Source: Armatimonadota bacterium
Lineage (GTDB): Bacteria > Sysuimicrobiota > Sysuimicrobiia > Sysuimicrobiales > Kaftiobacteriaceae
Assembly: GCA_031459765.1 (NCBI GenBank)
Contig: JAVKHY010000003.1
Span: 1-64,000 of the forward strand
Direction: 5' to 3'
Length of the DNA: 64,000 nt
Shown here: in pieces, positions 45,608-55,804 of the stretch
Layout of the letters: each line of letters starts with the position of its first letter
How positions within the stretch are numbered: the stretch's first letter is position 1
The notes under the pieces: model-generated
The model's input: only the letters and a program-made list of their open reading frames with translations
Told to the model about the DNA's origin: nothing
Database searches by the model: none
Made by a program: the position numbers and the translations under genes

Positions 45608-45649
45608 ATGGCGCGCAACGCACGGGTATCACGGAGCGGAGCCCCCTGA
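45608..45649 (+). CDS. Putative 13-aa Arg-rich leader peptide of carAB
   Basis: ATG 45608 with GGAGG four bases upstream encodes MARNARVSRSGAP, then TGA at 45647-45649 inside the loop of the terminator hairpin. Three of 13 codons are Arg (CGC, CGG, CGG). Carbamoyl phosphate feeds arginine synthesis and the next operon is arg, so ribosome-controlled attenuation by arginine supply is plausible. No translation evidence; the pattern could be chance in GC-rich DNA. A clear antiterminator pairing was not found. Confidence 0.45.
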   Translation: MARNARVSRSGAP

Positions 45650-45665
45650 TCCGGGCTCCGTTTTT
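45637..45665 (+). terminator. Intrinsic terminator / attenuator immediately before carA
   Basis: Perfect 8-bp GC-rich stem (45637-45644 with 45653-45660), 8-nt loop, then five Ts (45661-45665). The carA ATG starts at 45667. Because the promoter is upstream, carA transcription must pass this terminator, which makes it an attenuator rather than only the end of the rsmE message. Confidence 0.8.
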
Positions 45666-45666
45666 C

Positions 45667-46719
45667 ATGAGCGCCTGCCTCGTCCTCGAAGACGGTACGG
45701 TCTTCCGCGGTGTCCGCATCGGCCGACGGGCCGACGCCGGCGGCGAGGTGGTGTTCACCACCAGTATGACCGGGTATCAGGAGGTGGTGAGCGACCCCAG
45801 CTACCGGGGCCAGATCGTCGCCATGGCCTATCCCCTGATCGGCAACTACGGGTTCAGCCCCGCGGCCTGGGAGGCGCCCGGTCCCCACGTGGCCGGCTTC
45901 GTCGTCCGGGAAGGCTTCGGAGAACTGGACGCTTTCTTGCGGCAGCACGGGGTCAGCGGGCTGGCCGAGGTGGATACCCGCCGGCTCGTGCGGCACCTGC
46001 GGGAGCACGGTCTGCAGCGCGGGGTGATCACCGACGAGCCGGGGCCCGACGCCGTCCGCCGCGCCGCCGGCGTGGTCCCGCTCGGCGAGCGGAACCTCGT
46101 GGCCGAGGTTTCCGGCGCGCAGATGCGGGTCCTTCCCGGTCCGGGGCCGCGCATCGCGGTCATCGACTGCGGCGTGAAGGCCGGCATCATCACGGCGCTG
46201 CGCCGCCGGGGGGCGGAGGTTGTGCTGTGTCCCTACGACAGCGATGCCGCCTCCATCGCCGCCGTGCGTCCCGCCGGCGTGGTGGTGTCCAACGGTCCGG
46301 GCGATCCCGCCGTGCTGGCGACGACGATCAGGACCGTGGGCGACCTCCTCGGCGCCTATCCGCTGCTGGGGATCTGCCTGGGGCACCAGCTGCTGGCCCT
46401 GGCCGTGGGCGGGCGCACGTACAAGATGACCTTCGGTCACCGGGGCAGCAACCAGACGGTGCGGGAGATCGCCAGCGGGCGCGTCATGATCACCACGCAG
46501 AATCACGGCTACGCCGTCGATCCGGCCCTCCCCCGCGAGGTGGAGATCACCCACATCAACCTGAACGACGGTACCGTGGAGGGCCTGCGCCACCGGCACC
46601 TGGCGGCCTTCTCCGTCCAGTTTCACCCCGAGGGCCGTCCCGGGCCGGGCGACGCCGAGGAGCTGTACGACCGCTTCCTGGAGATGGTGCGGGAGGGCCG
46701 CCGTGCCGGCGCGCGCTGA
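45667..46719 (+). CDS. carA: Carbamoyl-phosphate synthase small (glutaminase) subunit
   Basis: 350-aa glutamine amidotransferase subunit that passes ammonia to CarB. N-terminal CPSase domain ([29 protein letters not shown]). The C-terminal class I GATase has the nucleophile Cys in [14 protein letters not shown] and His/Glu in VQFHPEG. ATG 45667 matches family starts but has no Shine-Dalgarno, being separated by one base from the terminator T-run; reinitiation after the short upstream ORF (stop 17 nt earlier) is possible. It overlaps carB by 17 bp. Confidence 0.96.
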   Translation: MSACLVLEDGTVFRGVRIGRRADAGGEVVFTTSMTGYQEVVSDPSYRGQIVAMAYPLIGNYGFSPAAWEAPGPHVAGFVVREGFGELDAFLRQHGVSGLAEVDTRRLVRHLREHGLQRGVITDEPGPDAVRRAAGVVPLGERNLVAEVSGAQMRVLPGPGPRIAVIDCGVKAGIITALRRRGAEVVLCPYDSDAASIAAVRPAGVVVSNGPGDPAVLATTIRTVGDLLGAYPLLGICLGHQLLALAVGGRTYKMTFGHRGSNQTVREIASGRVMITTQNHGYAVDPALPREVEITHINLNDGTVEGLRHRHLAAFSVQFHPEGRPGPGDAEELYDRFLEMVREGRRAGAR

Positions 46720-49700
46720 CCTGCGCAAGGTGCTGGTGATCGGTTCCGGCCCGATCGTCATCGGCCAGGCCGCGGAGTTCGACTACTCCGGCACCCAGGC
46801 CTGCCGCGCCCTGTCCGAAGAAGGTCTGGAGGTGGTGCTCGTCAACAGCAACCCGGCCACGATCATGACCGACGTGGAGACTGCGGACCGTGTCTACGTC
46901 GAACCGCTGCTCCCGGAGGTCGTGGCGCGAATCCTCGAGCGCGAACGGCCGGATGGACTGCTGGCCACGCTGGGCGGCCAGACCGCGCTCAACCTGGCCC
47001 TGGCCCTGAGCCAGCAGGGCCTGCTGGCCGAGCTGGGGGTCGAGCTGCTGGGCACGCCCATCGGCGCCATCCAGGACGCGGAGGATCGGGACCGCTTCCG
47101 GTCGGCAATGCTGCGGCTGGGCCAGCCGGTGCCGGCCAGCGGCAGTGCCACCACCGTCGCCGAAGCCCTGGAGGTCGCGGAAGCGATCGGCTATCCGGTC
47201 GTGGTCCGGCCGGCATTCACCCTGGGGGGGACCGGCGGCGGGACCGCCGGGGACGCCCGGGAGCTCGCCCTGCTGGCCCGACGCGGCCTGGGCAGCAGCC
47301 CCATCGGCCAGGTCCTCGTTGAGCAGTACCTGGGCGGCTGGAAGGAGATCGAGTACGAGGTCATGCGGGACGCCGCGGGGACGGCGATCACCGTCTGCAA
47401 CATGGAGAACGTGGACCCGATGGGGGTGCACACCGGGGACAGCGTCGTCGTGGCGCCGTCGTTGACCCTCAGCGACACCGACTACCAGCGCCTGCGCGCC
47501 GCGGCGCTGCAGATCATCGCCGGGCTGGGCATCGCCGGAGGCTGCAACATTCAGTTTGCCCTCCACCCCGAAAGCGGTGACTACCGCGTCATCGAGGTGA
47601 ATCCGCGCGTCTCCCGCTCCTCGGCGCTGGCCAGCAAAGCCACGGGCTATCCCATCGCCCGCGTGGCGGCCAAGATTGCCGTCGGGCTCCGGCTGGACGA
47701 GATCCCCAACCGGGTCACCGGGGCCACGATGGCCGCTTTCGAGCCGGCCCTCGACTACGTCGTGGTGAAGATCCCGCGGTGGCCCTTCGACAAATTCCCG
47801 ATCGCGGAGCGGCGCCTGGGCACCCAGATGAAGGCCACGGGGGAGGTGATGGCCATCGGCCGGACCTTCCCCGAGGCGCTGCTCAAGGCCCTGCGCTCCC
47901 TCGACCTTCCTGTCCAGGGACTGCTCCACCCGGAGTGCGGTCGCTGGAGCGACGACGACCTGGAGGAGCTGATCCGCGAGCCGACCGACCTGCGCCTGTT
48001 CGCCCTCGCCGAGGCCCTGCGACGGGGGATGACCGTGGAACGGATCGCCGCGCTGTCGCAGATCGATCCCTACTTCGTGACCAAGATCGCCGAGATCGTC
48101 GCCGCGGAGCGTGCGCTGGCTGCGGGGAGGGGATCGCTGCGGGAGGCGAAGCGCCTGGGTCTGCCGGACGCCACCATTGCCGCCCTCACCGGAGGGCGGG
48201 AGGACGAGGTGCGGGCGGCGCGCCGGGCGCAGGGGCTGCGTCCCGTGTTCAAGGTGGTGGACACCTGCGCCGGGGAGTTTCCGGCCCGCACGCCCTACTT
48301 CTACTCGACCTATGAAGAGGAGGACGAAGTGCCCCCCGCGGCGCGGACGTCGGTGATCGTCCTCGGCTCCGGTCCTATCCGGATCGGGCAGGGCATCGAG
48401 TTCGACTACTCCACGGTGCACGCCGTCAGAGCCCTCCGGGAGGCCGGCTATGCGGCGGTGATCATCAACAACAACCCGGAAACGGTGAGCACGGACTTCG
48501 ACATCTCCGACCGCCTGTACTTCGAACCGCTGACCCTGGAAGATGTCCTGCATGTCGCAGAGCGGGAACGGCCCCTGGGGGTCCTGGTCCAGTTCGGCGG
48601 CCAGACGGCGATCAATCTGGCCGGCCCCCTGGCCGCCGCCGGCGTGCCCATCCTGGGGACGCCGGTTGAGGCGCTGGACGTCTCGGAAGACCGGGAGAAG
48701 TTCTCCGCCCTCCTCGCTGCCCTGGAGATCCCCTGCCCCGAAGGCGGTGCGGTGACCTCGCTGGAGGCGGCCAGGGCGTTGATCGCCCGCCTGCGGCCCC
48801 CGGTGCTGGTGCGGCCGTCCTATGTGCTGGGCGGACGGGGGATGGAGATCGCCGGGACGGCGGACGAGGCGGTGGCGGCGGTCAGAGCGGCGCTGGACGC
48901 CGCTCCGGGCTACCCGGTACTCATCGACCGCTACATCGCCGGCCAGGAGCTCGAACTCGACGCCGTGGCGGACGGCGTGTCGGTCCTCATCCCCGGGATT
49001 ATGGAACATGTCGAACGGGCGGGTGTCCACTCCGGCGACAGCATCGCCGTCTTCCCGGCGCACTCCCTGCCCGCGGCGGTCGAGGATCGGGCCGTGGAGA
49101 TCGCCGCGCGGCTGGCCCGCCGGCTCGGCATCCGCGGCTTCCTCAACCTGCAGTACGTGTACGATGGCGAGCAGCTCTACGTGCTGGAGGCCAATCTCCG
49201 CAGCAGCCGCACGGTGCCCTTCGTCAGCAAGGCGGTGGGCGTGTCGCTGGTGCAGATCGCCACCCGTGTCATGCTGGGCGATACGCTGGCCGACCTCGGA
49301 TTCCCCGGAGTCCACCGGCTGGCTCCTCCGACGCGGGTCGCCGTCAAGGCTCCCGTGTTCTCCATGGAGAAGCTGGGAGGCGCCGAGGCCGCGGTGGGGC
49401 CGGAGATGAGGTCCACGGGCGAGGTGATGGGGATCGACGCCGACCCCGTCGCGGCGATGTGCAAAGCCGTGGCCGCCGCCGGCTTCGCGGTCCGCGAACG
49501 GACCGTGCTGGCCTCGATTGCCGACCGGGACAAGCGCGATGCGCCGGAGGTGCTGGCCCTGTTCGCCCGGGCCGGGTTCCGGATTCTGGCCACGCCCGAT
49601 ACGGCGAGGGCGCTGCGGGGAGCGGGTCTGGAGGTGGAGGCCGTCTCGTCCGAGGAGGCGTTCGCGGCCGTCCCCATCGGCCTCGTGGTGAATACGCCCA

Positions 49701-49870
49701 CGCGGGGAGGGGACCCCCGGCGGGACGGCTTTCAACTGCGGCGGCGGGCTCTGGACCGGCGCATCCCATGCCTCACCTCGCTGGAGACGGCCCGCGTCGT
49801 GGCCGAGGCGCTGCAGCACGACCTCGGACGGACGACGATCGAGCCCCTGGCCGGCGTGCCGTTGGACTGA
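46703..49870 (+). CDS. carB: Carbamoyl-phosphate synthase large subunit
   Basis: 1055-aa synthetase making carbamoyl phosphate from bicarbonate, ammonia and two ATP. Two homologous ATP-grasp halves begin [22 protein letters not shown] and [20 protein letters not shown] (about residue 550). Each has the QTA(L/I)NLA and ExNPR/EANLR-type ATP sites. A C-terminal MGS-like regulatory domain (about 930-1055) ends ...LAGVPLD. GTG start inside the end of carA. Serves both arginine and pyrimidine synthesis; placement before the arg operon suggests an arginine bias. Confidence 0.97.
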   Translation: MPARADLRKVLVIGSGPIVIGQAAEFDYSGTQACRALSEEGLEVVLVNSNPATIMTDVETADRVYVEPLLPEVVARILERERPDGLLATLGGQTALNLALALSQQGLLAELGVELLGTPIGAIQDAEDRDRFRSAMLRLGQPVPASGSATTVAEALEVAEAIGYPVVVRPAFTLGGTGGGTAGDARELALLARRGLGSSPIGQVLVEQYLGGWKEIEYEVMRDAAGTAITVCNMENVDPMGVHTGDSVVVAPSLTLSDTDYQRLRAAALQIIAGLGIAGGCNIQFALHPESGDYRVIEVNPRVSRSSALASKATGYPIARVAAKIAVGLRLDEIPNRVTGATMAAFEPALDYVVVKIPRWPFDKFPIAERRLGTQMKATGEVMAIGRTFPEALLKALRSLDLPVQGLLHPECGRWSDDDLEELIREPTDLRLFALAEALRRGMTVERIAALSQIDPYFVTKIAEIVAAERALAAGRGSLREAKRLGLPDATIAALTGGREDEVRAARRAQGLRPVFKVVDTCAGEFPARTPYFYSTYEEEDEVPPAARTSVIVLGSGPIRIGQGIEFDYSTVHAVRALREAGYAAVIINNNPETVSTDFDISDRLYFEPLTLEDVLHVAERERPLGVLVQFGGQTAINLAGPLAAAGVPILGTPVEALDVSEDREKFSALLAALEIPCPEGGAVTSLEAARALIARLRPPVLVRPSYVLGGRGMEIAGTADEAVAAVRAALDAAPGYPVLIDRYIAGQELELDAVADGVSVLIPGIMEHVERAGVHSGDSIAVFPAHSLPAAVEDRAVEIAARLARRLGIRGFLNLQYVYDGEQLYVLEANLRSSRTVPFVSKAVGVSLVQIATRVMLGDTLADLGFPGVHRLAPPTRVAVKAPVFSMEKLGGAEAAVGPEMRSTGEVMGIDADPVAAMCKAVAAAGFAVRERTVLASIADRDKRDAPEVLALFARAGFRILATPDTARALRGAGLEVEAVSSEEAFAAVPIGLVVNTPTRGGDPRRDGFQLRRRALDRRIPCLTSLETARVVAEALQHDLGRTTIEPLAGVPLD

Positions 49871-49912
49871 TCACGGGGCGCCGGCCCTCCGCCGCGCCGC
49901 CCGCCCGCGACC

Positions 49913-50100
49913 TCAGCGCAGCATCACCGGTCCTTTCGGCGTCTGCAGCAGGGCGCGCAGTCCGATCCGCGGAGCCCTCCGCACCCGCGCCTCGACGCCC
50001 AGGGCGCGCAGGGCGCCGCGGAGCGCCGCCGGGTCGGGGTGCAGGAGCTCGAACCGTTGCCCCCGGCCTCCTGCCGGCGGCGGACCGCGGGGGCAGTTGC
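49913..50100 (-). pseudogene. Fragment resembling the C-terminus of a VOC/glyoxalase-like protein
   Basis: The minus strand in one frame encodes about 62 residues without a start codon, preceded by a TAA. The C-terminal ~45 read RFELLHPDPAALRGALRA, then LGVEARV..., then LRALLQTPKGPVMLR and a stop. The HPDPAALRAAL-type entry and the TPKGPVML ending match what I remember of glyoxalase-like domain C-termini. The upstream part is missing and the region abuts the arg operator. Likely a remnant of a displaced gene; a computed search would decide. Confidence 0.45.
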
Positions 50101-50134
50101 ATTTTTATCCACAATCCTGGTATGATTATGCACA
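50096..50134 (+). promoter_or_regulatory. Tandem ARG boxes (ArgR operator) over the argC promoter
   Basis: Two 18-bp sites fit the ArgR consensus (TG-N-AT-4W-AT-N-CA core). Box 1 (50096-50113) has all eight core bases and TTTT in the centre. Box 2 (50117-50134) has seven of eight. They are exactly 3 bp apart, the spacing typical for hexameric ArgR. They cover a promoter with TTGCAT (50097-50102), 18-nt spacer and TATGAT (50121-50126). The AT-rich patch stands out strongly from its surroundings. Confidence 0.85.
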
Positions 50135-50157
50135 CTCTCTCCACGGGGCACACGGCG

Positions 50158-51195
50158 GTGAAGATCAGGGTCAGCATCATCGGAGCATCGGGATACGGCG
50201 GGGGCGAACTGGCCCGGCTGCTGAGCGGCCATCCGGAGGTAGACCTCGTGCACCTGGCCGCGGAATCGCACGCCGGGGAAGCGCTGGCCGACCTCCATCC
50301 CCACCTGCGGGGTCTGCTGGACCGGAGGACGGTCGGCGCAGATCTCGACCGCATCGCGCGGGACTCCGATATCGTCTTCCTGGCCCTGCCCAACGGCAAG
50401 GCCATGACCATGGCGCCGGCCCTCCTCCCCCGCGCCCGGATCATCGACCTGGGCGCCGACTTCCGCTTCCGGGATCCGGCGGTCTACGAGCGCTGGTACC
50501 GGCAGCCCCATGCCGCGCCGCAGTTGCTGGACGGCGCCGTCTACGGACTGACCGAATATCGCCGCGCGGCGATCCGGAGCGCGGCCATCGTCGGCAACCC
50601 GGGCTGCTACCCCACGGCCGCGCTTCTGGCCATCCTGCCCCTGGTGCAGTCCGGTCGTGTAGAGACCTCCGGGATCGTCCTCGACGCCAAGTCCGGGGTC
50701 TCGGGAGCGGGACGGACCCCGACCATGGGCACACACTTCTCCGAGGTCAACGAAAACGTCGCCCCCTACAACGTCGCCGCTCACCGCCACACCCCCGAGA
50801 TCGAGCAGGAGCTCACCCTCGCCGCCGGCGGGCCGGTGGCGGTGACCTTCACGCCCCATCTCGTGCCGATGACGCGCGGGATTCTGGTCACGGCCTATCT
50901 GCGCCGCAGGGACGGGCTGAGCACCGAGCAGGCCACGGCGATCCTGCAGGAGGCCTATGCCGGGGAGCCCTTCGTGCGCGTGCTCACGGATCGCCTGCCC
51001 CAGACCAAGGCCACCAGCGGCAGCAACTTCTGCGACCTGGCCGTCCGGGTGGACGCGCACAGCGACATGGTGGTGGCGATGGCGGCCCTCGACAACCTGG
51101 TGAAGGGCGCCAGCGGCCAGGCCGTCCAGAACATGAACGTGATGCTGGGGTTGCCGGAAGAGCTCGGACTGCGCGCCCCCGGGTTGTATCCGTGA
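50158..51195 (+). CDS. argC: N-acetyl-gamma-glutamyl-phosphate reductase
   Basis: 345-aa NADPH-dependent enzyme of arginine synthesis, reducing acetylglutamyl phosphate to the semialdehyde. NADP motif IIGASGYGGGELARLLSGHP. Catalytic Cys in VGNPGCYPTAA (about 145-155), His in TPHLVPMTRGI. GTG 50158 is chosen: in-frame ATGs at 50122 and 50128 lie inside the -10 box and second ARG box, upstream of the expected transcription start. No strong Shine-Dalgarno. First gene of argCJBDGHR. Confidence 0.95.
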   Translation: MKIRVSIIGASGYGGGELARLLSGHPEVDLVHLAAESHAGEALADLHPHLRGLLDRRTVGADLDRIARDSDIVFLALPNGKAMTMAPALLPRARIIDLGADFRFRDPAVYERWYRQPHAAPQLLDGAVYGLTEYRRAAIRSAAIVGNPGCYPTAALLAILPLVQSGRVETSGIVLDAKSGVSGAGRTPTMGTHFSEVNENVAPYNVAAHRHTPEIEQELTLAAGGPVAVTFTPHLVPMTRGILVTAYLRRRDGLSTEQATAILQEAYAGEPFVRVLTDRLPQTKATSGSNFCDLAVRVDAHSDMVVAMAALDNLVKGASGQAVQNMNVMLGLPEELGLRAPGLYP

Positions 51196-51212
51196 ACAGG
51201 GGAGGGCAGGCC

Positions 51213-52436
51213 ATGGCCACGATTCTCGACGGACAGCAGCTGGCCCGGATCGACGGGGGGGTGACCGCCCCCCGAGGCTTTCGCGCCGCGGGCATCCACT
51301 GCGGGATCAAGGCCGGGCGCAAGGATCTGGCGCTGATCGTCTCCGAGACCCTGGCCTCTGCGGCGGGGATGTTCACGACCAATGCGGTGAAGGCCGCGCC
51401 GGTGCTCGTCAGCCAGGAGAAGATCCAGTCCGGCGTGGCCCAGGCCGTCATCGTGAACAGCGGCAACGCCAACGCCTGCACCGGCCCGCGGGGAGAGGCC
51501 GACGCGCGGGAGATGACGCGCCTGACGGCGGAGGCGCTGGGGATCGCGGAGGAGTTCGTCCTCGTCGCCAGCACCGGGATCATCGGGGTCCCCCTGCCGA
51601 TGGACGCGATCCGTTCCGGCATCCCGCGCCTGGCTTCCGCGCTGAGCGCGGACGGACGGGACGCCGCCGAAGCCATCCTCACCACGGACGCCTTTGTCAA
51701 AACCTCGGCCGTGCAGCTCCGCCTCGGCGAGCGGGTGGTGACCATCGGGGGGATGGCCAAGGGCGCGGGGATGATCCATCCCCGGATGGCCACGATGCTG
51801 GCCTTCCTCACCACCGACGCCGCCCTGTCGCCGCCGCTGCTGCGCCAGGCGCTGCGGCAGGCCGTGGACCGGTCCTTCAACGTCATCTCCGTGGACGGCG
51901 ACACGAGCACGAACGACTCCGTCTTCCTCCTGGCCAACGGTCAGGCCGGGGGCGCGCCGCTGACCGCGGACGACGCCGCCTTCGACCGCTTCACCGAAGC
52001 GCTGACCGTCGTCGCCGCCGATCTGGCCCGACTCATCGTCAAAGACGGCGAGGGGGCCACGAAACTCATCACCGTCACCGTCCGGGGAGCCCGGTCGCCC
52101 GCCGACGCGCGGCGCGTGCTGTCCGCGGTGATGACTTCGCCGTTGGTCAAGACGGCGATCTACGGCGGCGAGCCCAACTGGGGGCGGATCCTCGCCGCGG
52201 CCGGTCGCTCGGGCGCGGCGTTGATCCCCGAACGGGTGGAGATGGCCATCGCGGGAATTCCGGTCGTCTCCGGAGGGCAGGGGCTGCCGGGGGCGCTGGC
52301 CCCCGCCGCGGAGGCGATGGCACAGCCCGAGTACGAGATTGTGCTCGACCTCCACCTGGGGTCGGGCGAAGCCACCGGGTGGACCTGCGACCTGAACGAG
52401 CGCTACGTGAAGATCAACGCCGGCTACATGACCTGA
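51213..52436 (+). CDS. argJ: Glutamate N-acetyltransferase / ornithine acetyltransferase (ArgJ)
   Basis: 407-aa self-cleaving enzyme that moves the acetyl group from acetylornithine to glutamate, allowing the cyclic arginine pathway. GIHCGIKAGRKDLALIVS, VNSGNANACTG, and the autocleavage motif KGAGMIHPRMATMLAFLTTDA (about 180-200) with the nucleophile Thr of the ATMLA motif; the C-terminus CDLNERYVKINAGYMT is standard. GGGAGG precedes ATG 51213. Whether it also uses acetyl-CoA cannot be told. Confidence 0.96.
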   Translation: MATILDGQQLARIDGGVTAPRGFRAAGIHCGIKAGRKDLALIVSETLASAAGMFTTNAVKAAPVLVSQEKIQSGVAQAVIVNSGNANACTGPRGEADAREMTRLTAEALGIAEEFVLVASTGIIGVPLPMDAIRSGIPRLASALSADGRDAAEAILTTDAFVKTSAVQLRLGERVVTIGGMAKGAGMIHPRMATMLAFLTTDAALSPPLLRQALRQAVDRSFNVISVDGDTSTNDSVFLLANGQAGGAPLTADDAAFDRFTEALTVVAADLARLIVKDGEGATKLITVTVRGARSPADARRVLSAVMTSPLVKTAIYGGEPNWGRILAAAGRSGAALIPERVEMAIAGIPVVSGGQGLPGALAPAAEAMAQPEYEIVLDLHLGSGEATGWTCDLNERYVKINAGYMT

Positions 52437-52444
52437 ACCTGGCC

Positions 52445-53333
52445 ATGGTGCTGCAGAGTTCCGACGCCGTCCACCTCGGCGGGTCCCTGGCCCGGGCCCT
52501 GCGGTATGTCAACGCCTGGAAGGGCCGCACCGTGGTCGTGAAGTACGGGGGCAGCGTGCTGTCCGCCGCCGACCAGGGCACGGTCGTGGGCGACCTCGTC
52601 CTGCTCCAGGGCGCGGGGGTCCGTCCCGTCCTGGTGCACGGCGGCGGCCCCGAGATCACCCGCGTCCTGGAGCGTTTCGGCAAGGAGAGCCGGTTCGTCA
52701 ACGGCCTGCGGGTCACCGACGCCGAGACGATGGAGATCGTGGAGATGGTCCTGGCCGGCCGCGCCAACAAAGCCCTGGTGTCGATGATCGCCCGGGCCGG
52801 CGGCGCGGCGGTGGGGATCAGCGGCAAGGACGGCAACGTGTTCCAGGCCCGCCGGCTCGATCCCGCCCTGGGCCAGGTCGGCGAGATCGAGCGGGTGGAC
52901 ACGGCATTGATCAGGGTGCTCTCCGAAGCCGGCTACATCCCCGTGGTGGCCTCCATCGCCGGCGGGGCCGACGGCGAGAGCTACAACCTCAACGCCGATA
53001 CCGCGGCGGGCGCGCTGGCCGCGGCGCTGGGCGCCAGCAAGTTCATCCTGCTCACGGATGTGCGGGGGGTGTATGCCGGCCCTCCGGAGGACGGCGCCCT
53101 GCTGTCGGTGCTGCGGGCCGCTGAGGCGGCGCGGCTCATTGCCGAGGGCGTGATCTCGCGGGGGATGATCCCCAAGGTGCAGGCCTGTCTGGACGCGGTC
53201 GCCGCCGGAGTGCCCACGGCCCACATCATCAGCGGGTCGTTGCCCCACGCCCTGCTGGTGGAGCTGTTCACGGAAGAGGGCGTGGGAACGATGATCGTCG
53301 CCGATTCCGCCGAGGGAGGCGGGGAGCAGAGCC

Positions 53334-53356
<23 letters not shown>
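52445..53356 (+). CDS. argB: Acetylglutamate kinase
   Basis: 303-aa amino-acid kinase phosphorylating N-acetylglutamate. VVKYGGSVLSA, LVHGGGPEITRVLERFGKESRFVNGLRVTD and GGMIPK-like RGMIPKVQACLDA are standard. The N-terminal helix before the kinase core (DAVHLGGSLARALRYVNAW) is the type associated with arginine-inhibitable hexameric forms, suggesting feedback control. ATG 52445 is 8 bp after argJ. Overlaps argD by 23 bp. Confidence 0.96.
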
Positions 53357-54539
<1,183 letters not shown>

Positions 54540-54559
54540 GGGGGGAGGCCGAAGAAGTC

Positions 54560-55795
54560 ATGACGGGCGTGCACAAGGTTGTCCTGGCGTACAGCGGCGG
54601 GCTCGACACCTCCGTGATCATCCCGTGGTTGCGGGAGCACTACGGGGCCAGGGTCATCGCGGTCATCGTGGACGTGGGACAGCCCGAGGACATCGCCGCG
54701 ATCCGGGCCAAGGCCCTGCACAGCGGCGCCGAAGCGGCGGTGGTGGTGGACGCCAAGGAGGAGTTCGTCTCCGAGTACTGCTTCCGCGCCCTGCGGGCCA
54801 ATGCCATCTATGAGGGCCAGTACCTCCTGGGCACCGCGCTGGCCCGGCCGGTCATCGCCAAGGCCCAGGTCGAGGTGGCGCTGGCCGAGGGGGCGGACGC
54901 CGTAGCCCACGGGTGCACCGGGAAGGGCAACGACCAGGTCCGGTTCGAGCTCGCCTACAAGGCCCTGGCCCCGCAGCTGCGGGTGATCGCCCCCTGGCGC
55001 GAGTGGACGCTCGCCTCCCGCGAGGAGGAGATCGAATATGCGGCGGCCCACGGCATCCCGGTGCCGGCGACCAGGGAGAAACCCTACAGCGTCGACCAGA
55101 ATCTCTGGCACCGCAGCGCGGAGGCGGGCCTGTTGGAGGATCCCTGGCGCGAGCCGCCGGAGGAGGTCTACGCGTTGACCACCGCCCCGGCGCAGGCGCC
55201 GGACGAGCCCGCGTACGTGGAGATCACCTTCGCAGAGGGCATCCCGGTGGCCGTGGACGGCCGGCCCATGAGCGCCGCCGCCATCGTCGCCGCACTGAAC
55301 CGGTTGGGGGGCGCCCACGGCGTGGGGCGCACCGATCTGGTGGAGAACCGGCTGGTGGGGATCAAGTCCCGCGGCGTGTACGAGACACCGGGCGGAACCA
55401 TTCTGGCCGCGGCGCACCGCGACCTGGAGACCATCACCCTCGACCGGGATACTCAACACTACGCGGCGCTGATCGCGCCCCGCTACGCGGAGCTGGTCTA
55501 CTACGGCCAGTGGTTCTCCCCCCTCCGTCAGGCCTTCGACGGGTTCTTTGCCGCCGCCCAGCGGACGGTGACCGGCACGGTGCGGATGAAGCTCTTCAAG
55601 GGCACCTGCACGGCGGTGGGAAGGCAGTCGCCCTACAGTCTGTACCGGCAGGATCTGGCCACCTTCGGAGCGGATGCGGTGTACAATCAGAAGGACGCGG
55701 AGGGCTTCATCAACCTGTGGGCCCTGCCGTCGCAGGTTTTCGCGGCGACCAACCCGGCGCTGATTCGCAAGGGGTTGCGCCATCCGGTGAAGTAG
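54560..55795 (+). CDS. argG: Argininosuccinate synthase
   Basis: 411-aa ATP-dependent ligase joining citrulline and aspartate. P-loop-like AYSGGLDTSVIIPWL at the N-terminus, the conserved GCTGKGNDQVRFELAY (about 116-131), REKPYSVDQNLWHRS, GRQSPYSLY near the C-terminus. GGGGGAGG precedes the ATG. The citrulline it consumes needs ornithine carbamoyltransferase (argF), which is not in this cluster. Confidence 0.97.
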   Translation: MTGVHKVVLAYSGGLDTSVIIPWLREHYGARVIAVIVDVGQPEDIAAIRAKALHSGAEAAVVVDAKEEFVSEYCFRALRANAIYEGQYLLGTALARPVIAKAQVEVALAEGADAVAHGCTGKGNDQVRFELAYKALAPQLRVIAPWREWTLASREEEIEYAAAHGIPVPATREKPYSVDQNLWHRSAEAGLLEDPWREPPEEVYALTTAPAQAPDEPAYVEITFAEGIPVAVDGRPMSAAAIVAALNRLGGAHGVGRTDLVENRLVGIKSRGVYETPGGTILAAAHRDLETITLDRDTQHYAALIAPRYAELVYYGQWFSPLRQAFDGFFAAAQRTVTGTVRMKLFKGTCTAVGRQSPYSLYRQDLATFGADAVYNQKDAEGFINLWALPSQVFAATNPALIRKGLRHPVK

Positions 55796-55804
55796 CCCGT
55801 CATT

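Noticed and set aside
45559-45666. PyrR-binding loop or T-box in the carA leader
   Set aside because: No PyrR anti-antiterminator consensus and no T-box sequence is recognisable; a peptide-type attenuator fits better.
46556-49819. 1087-codon minus-strand open frame
   Set aside because: Exact antisense of carB with His/Gln/Arg-rich low-complexity translation; an artefact of GC-rich codon usage.
50122-50157. ATG starts for argC at 50122 and 50128
   Set aside because: They fall within the -10 box and second ARG box, before the expected transcription start; GTG 50158 gives the family N-terminus.
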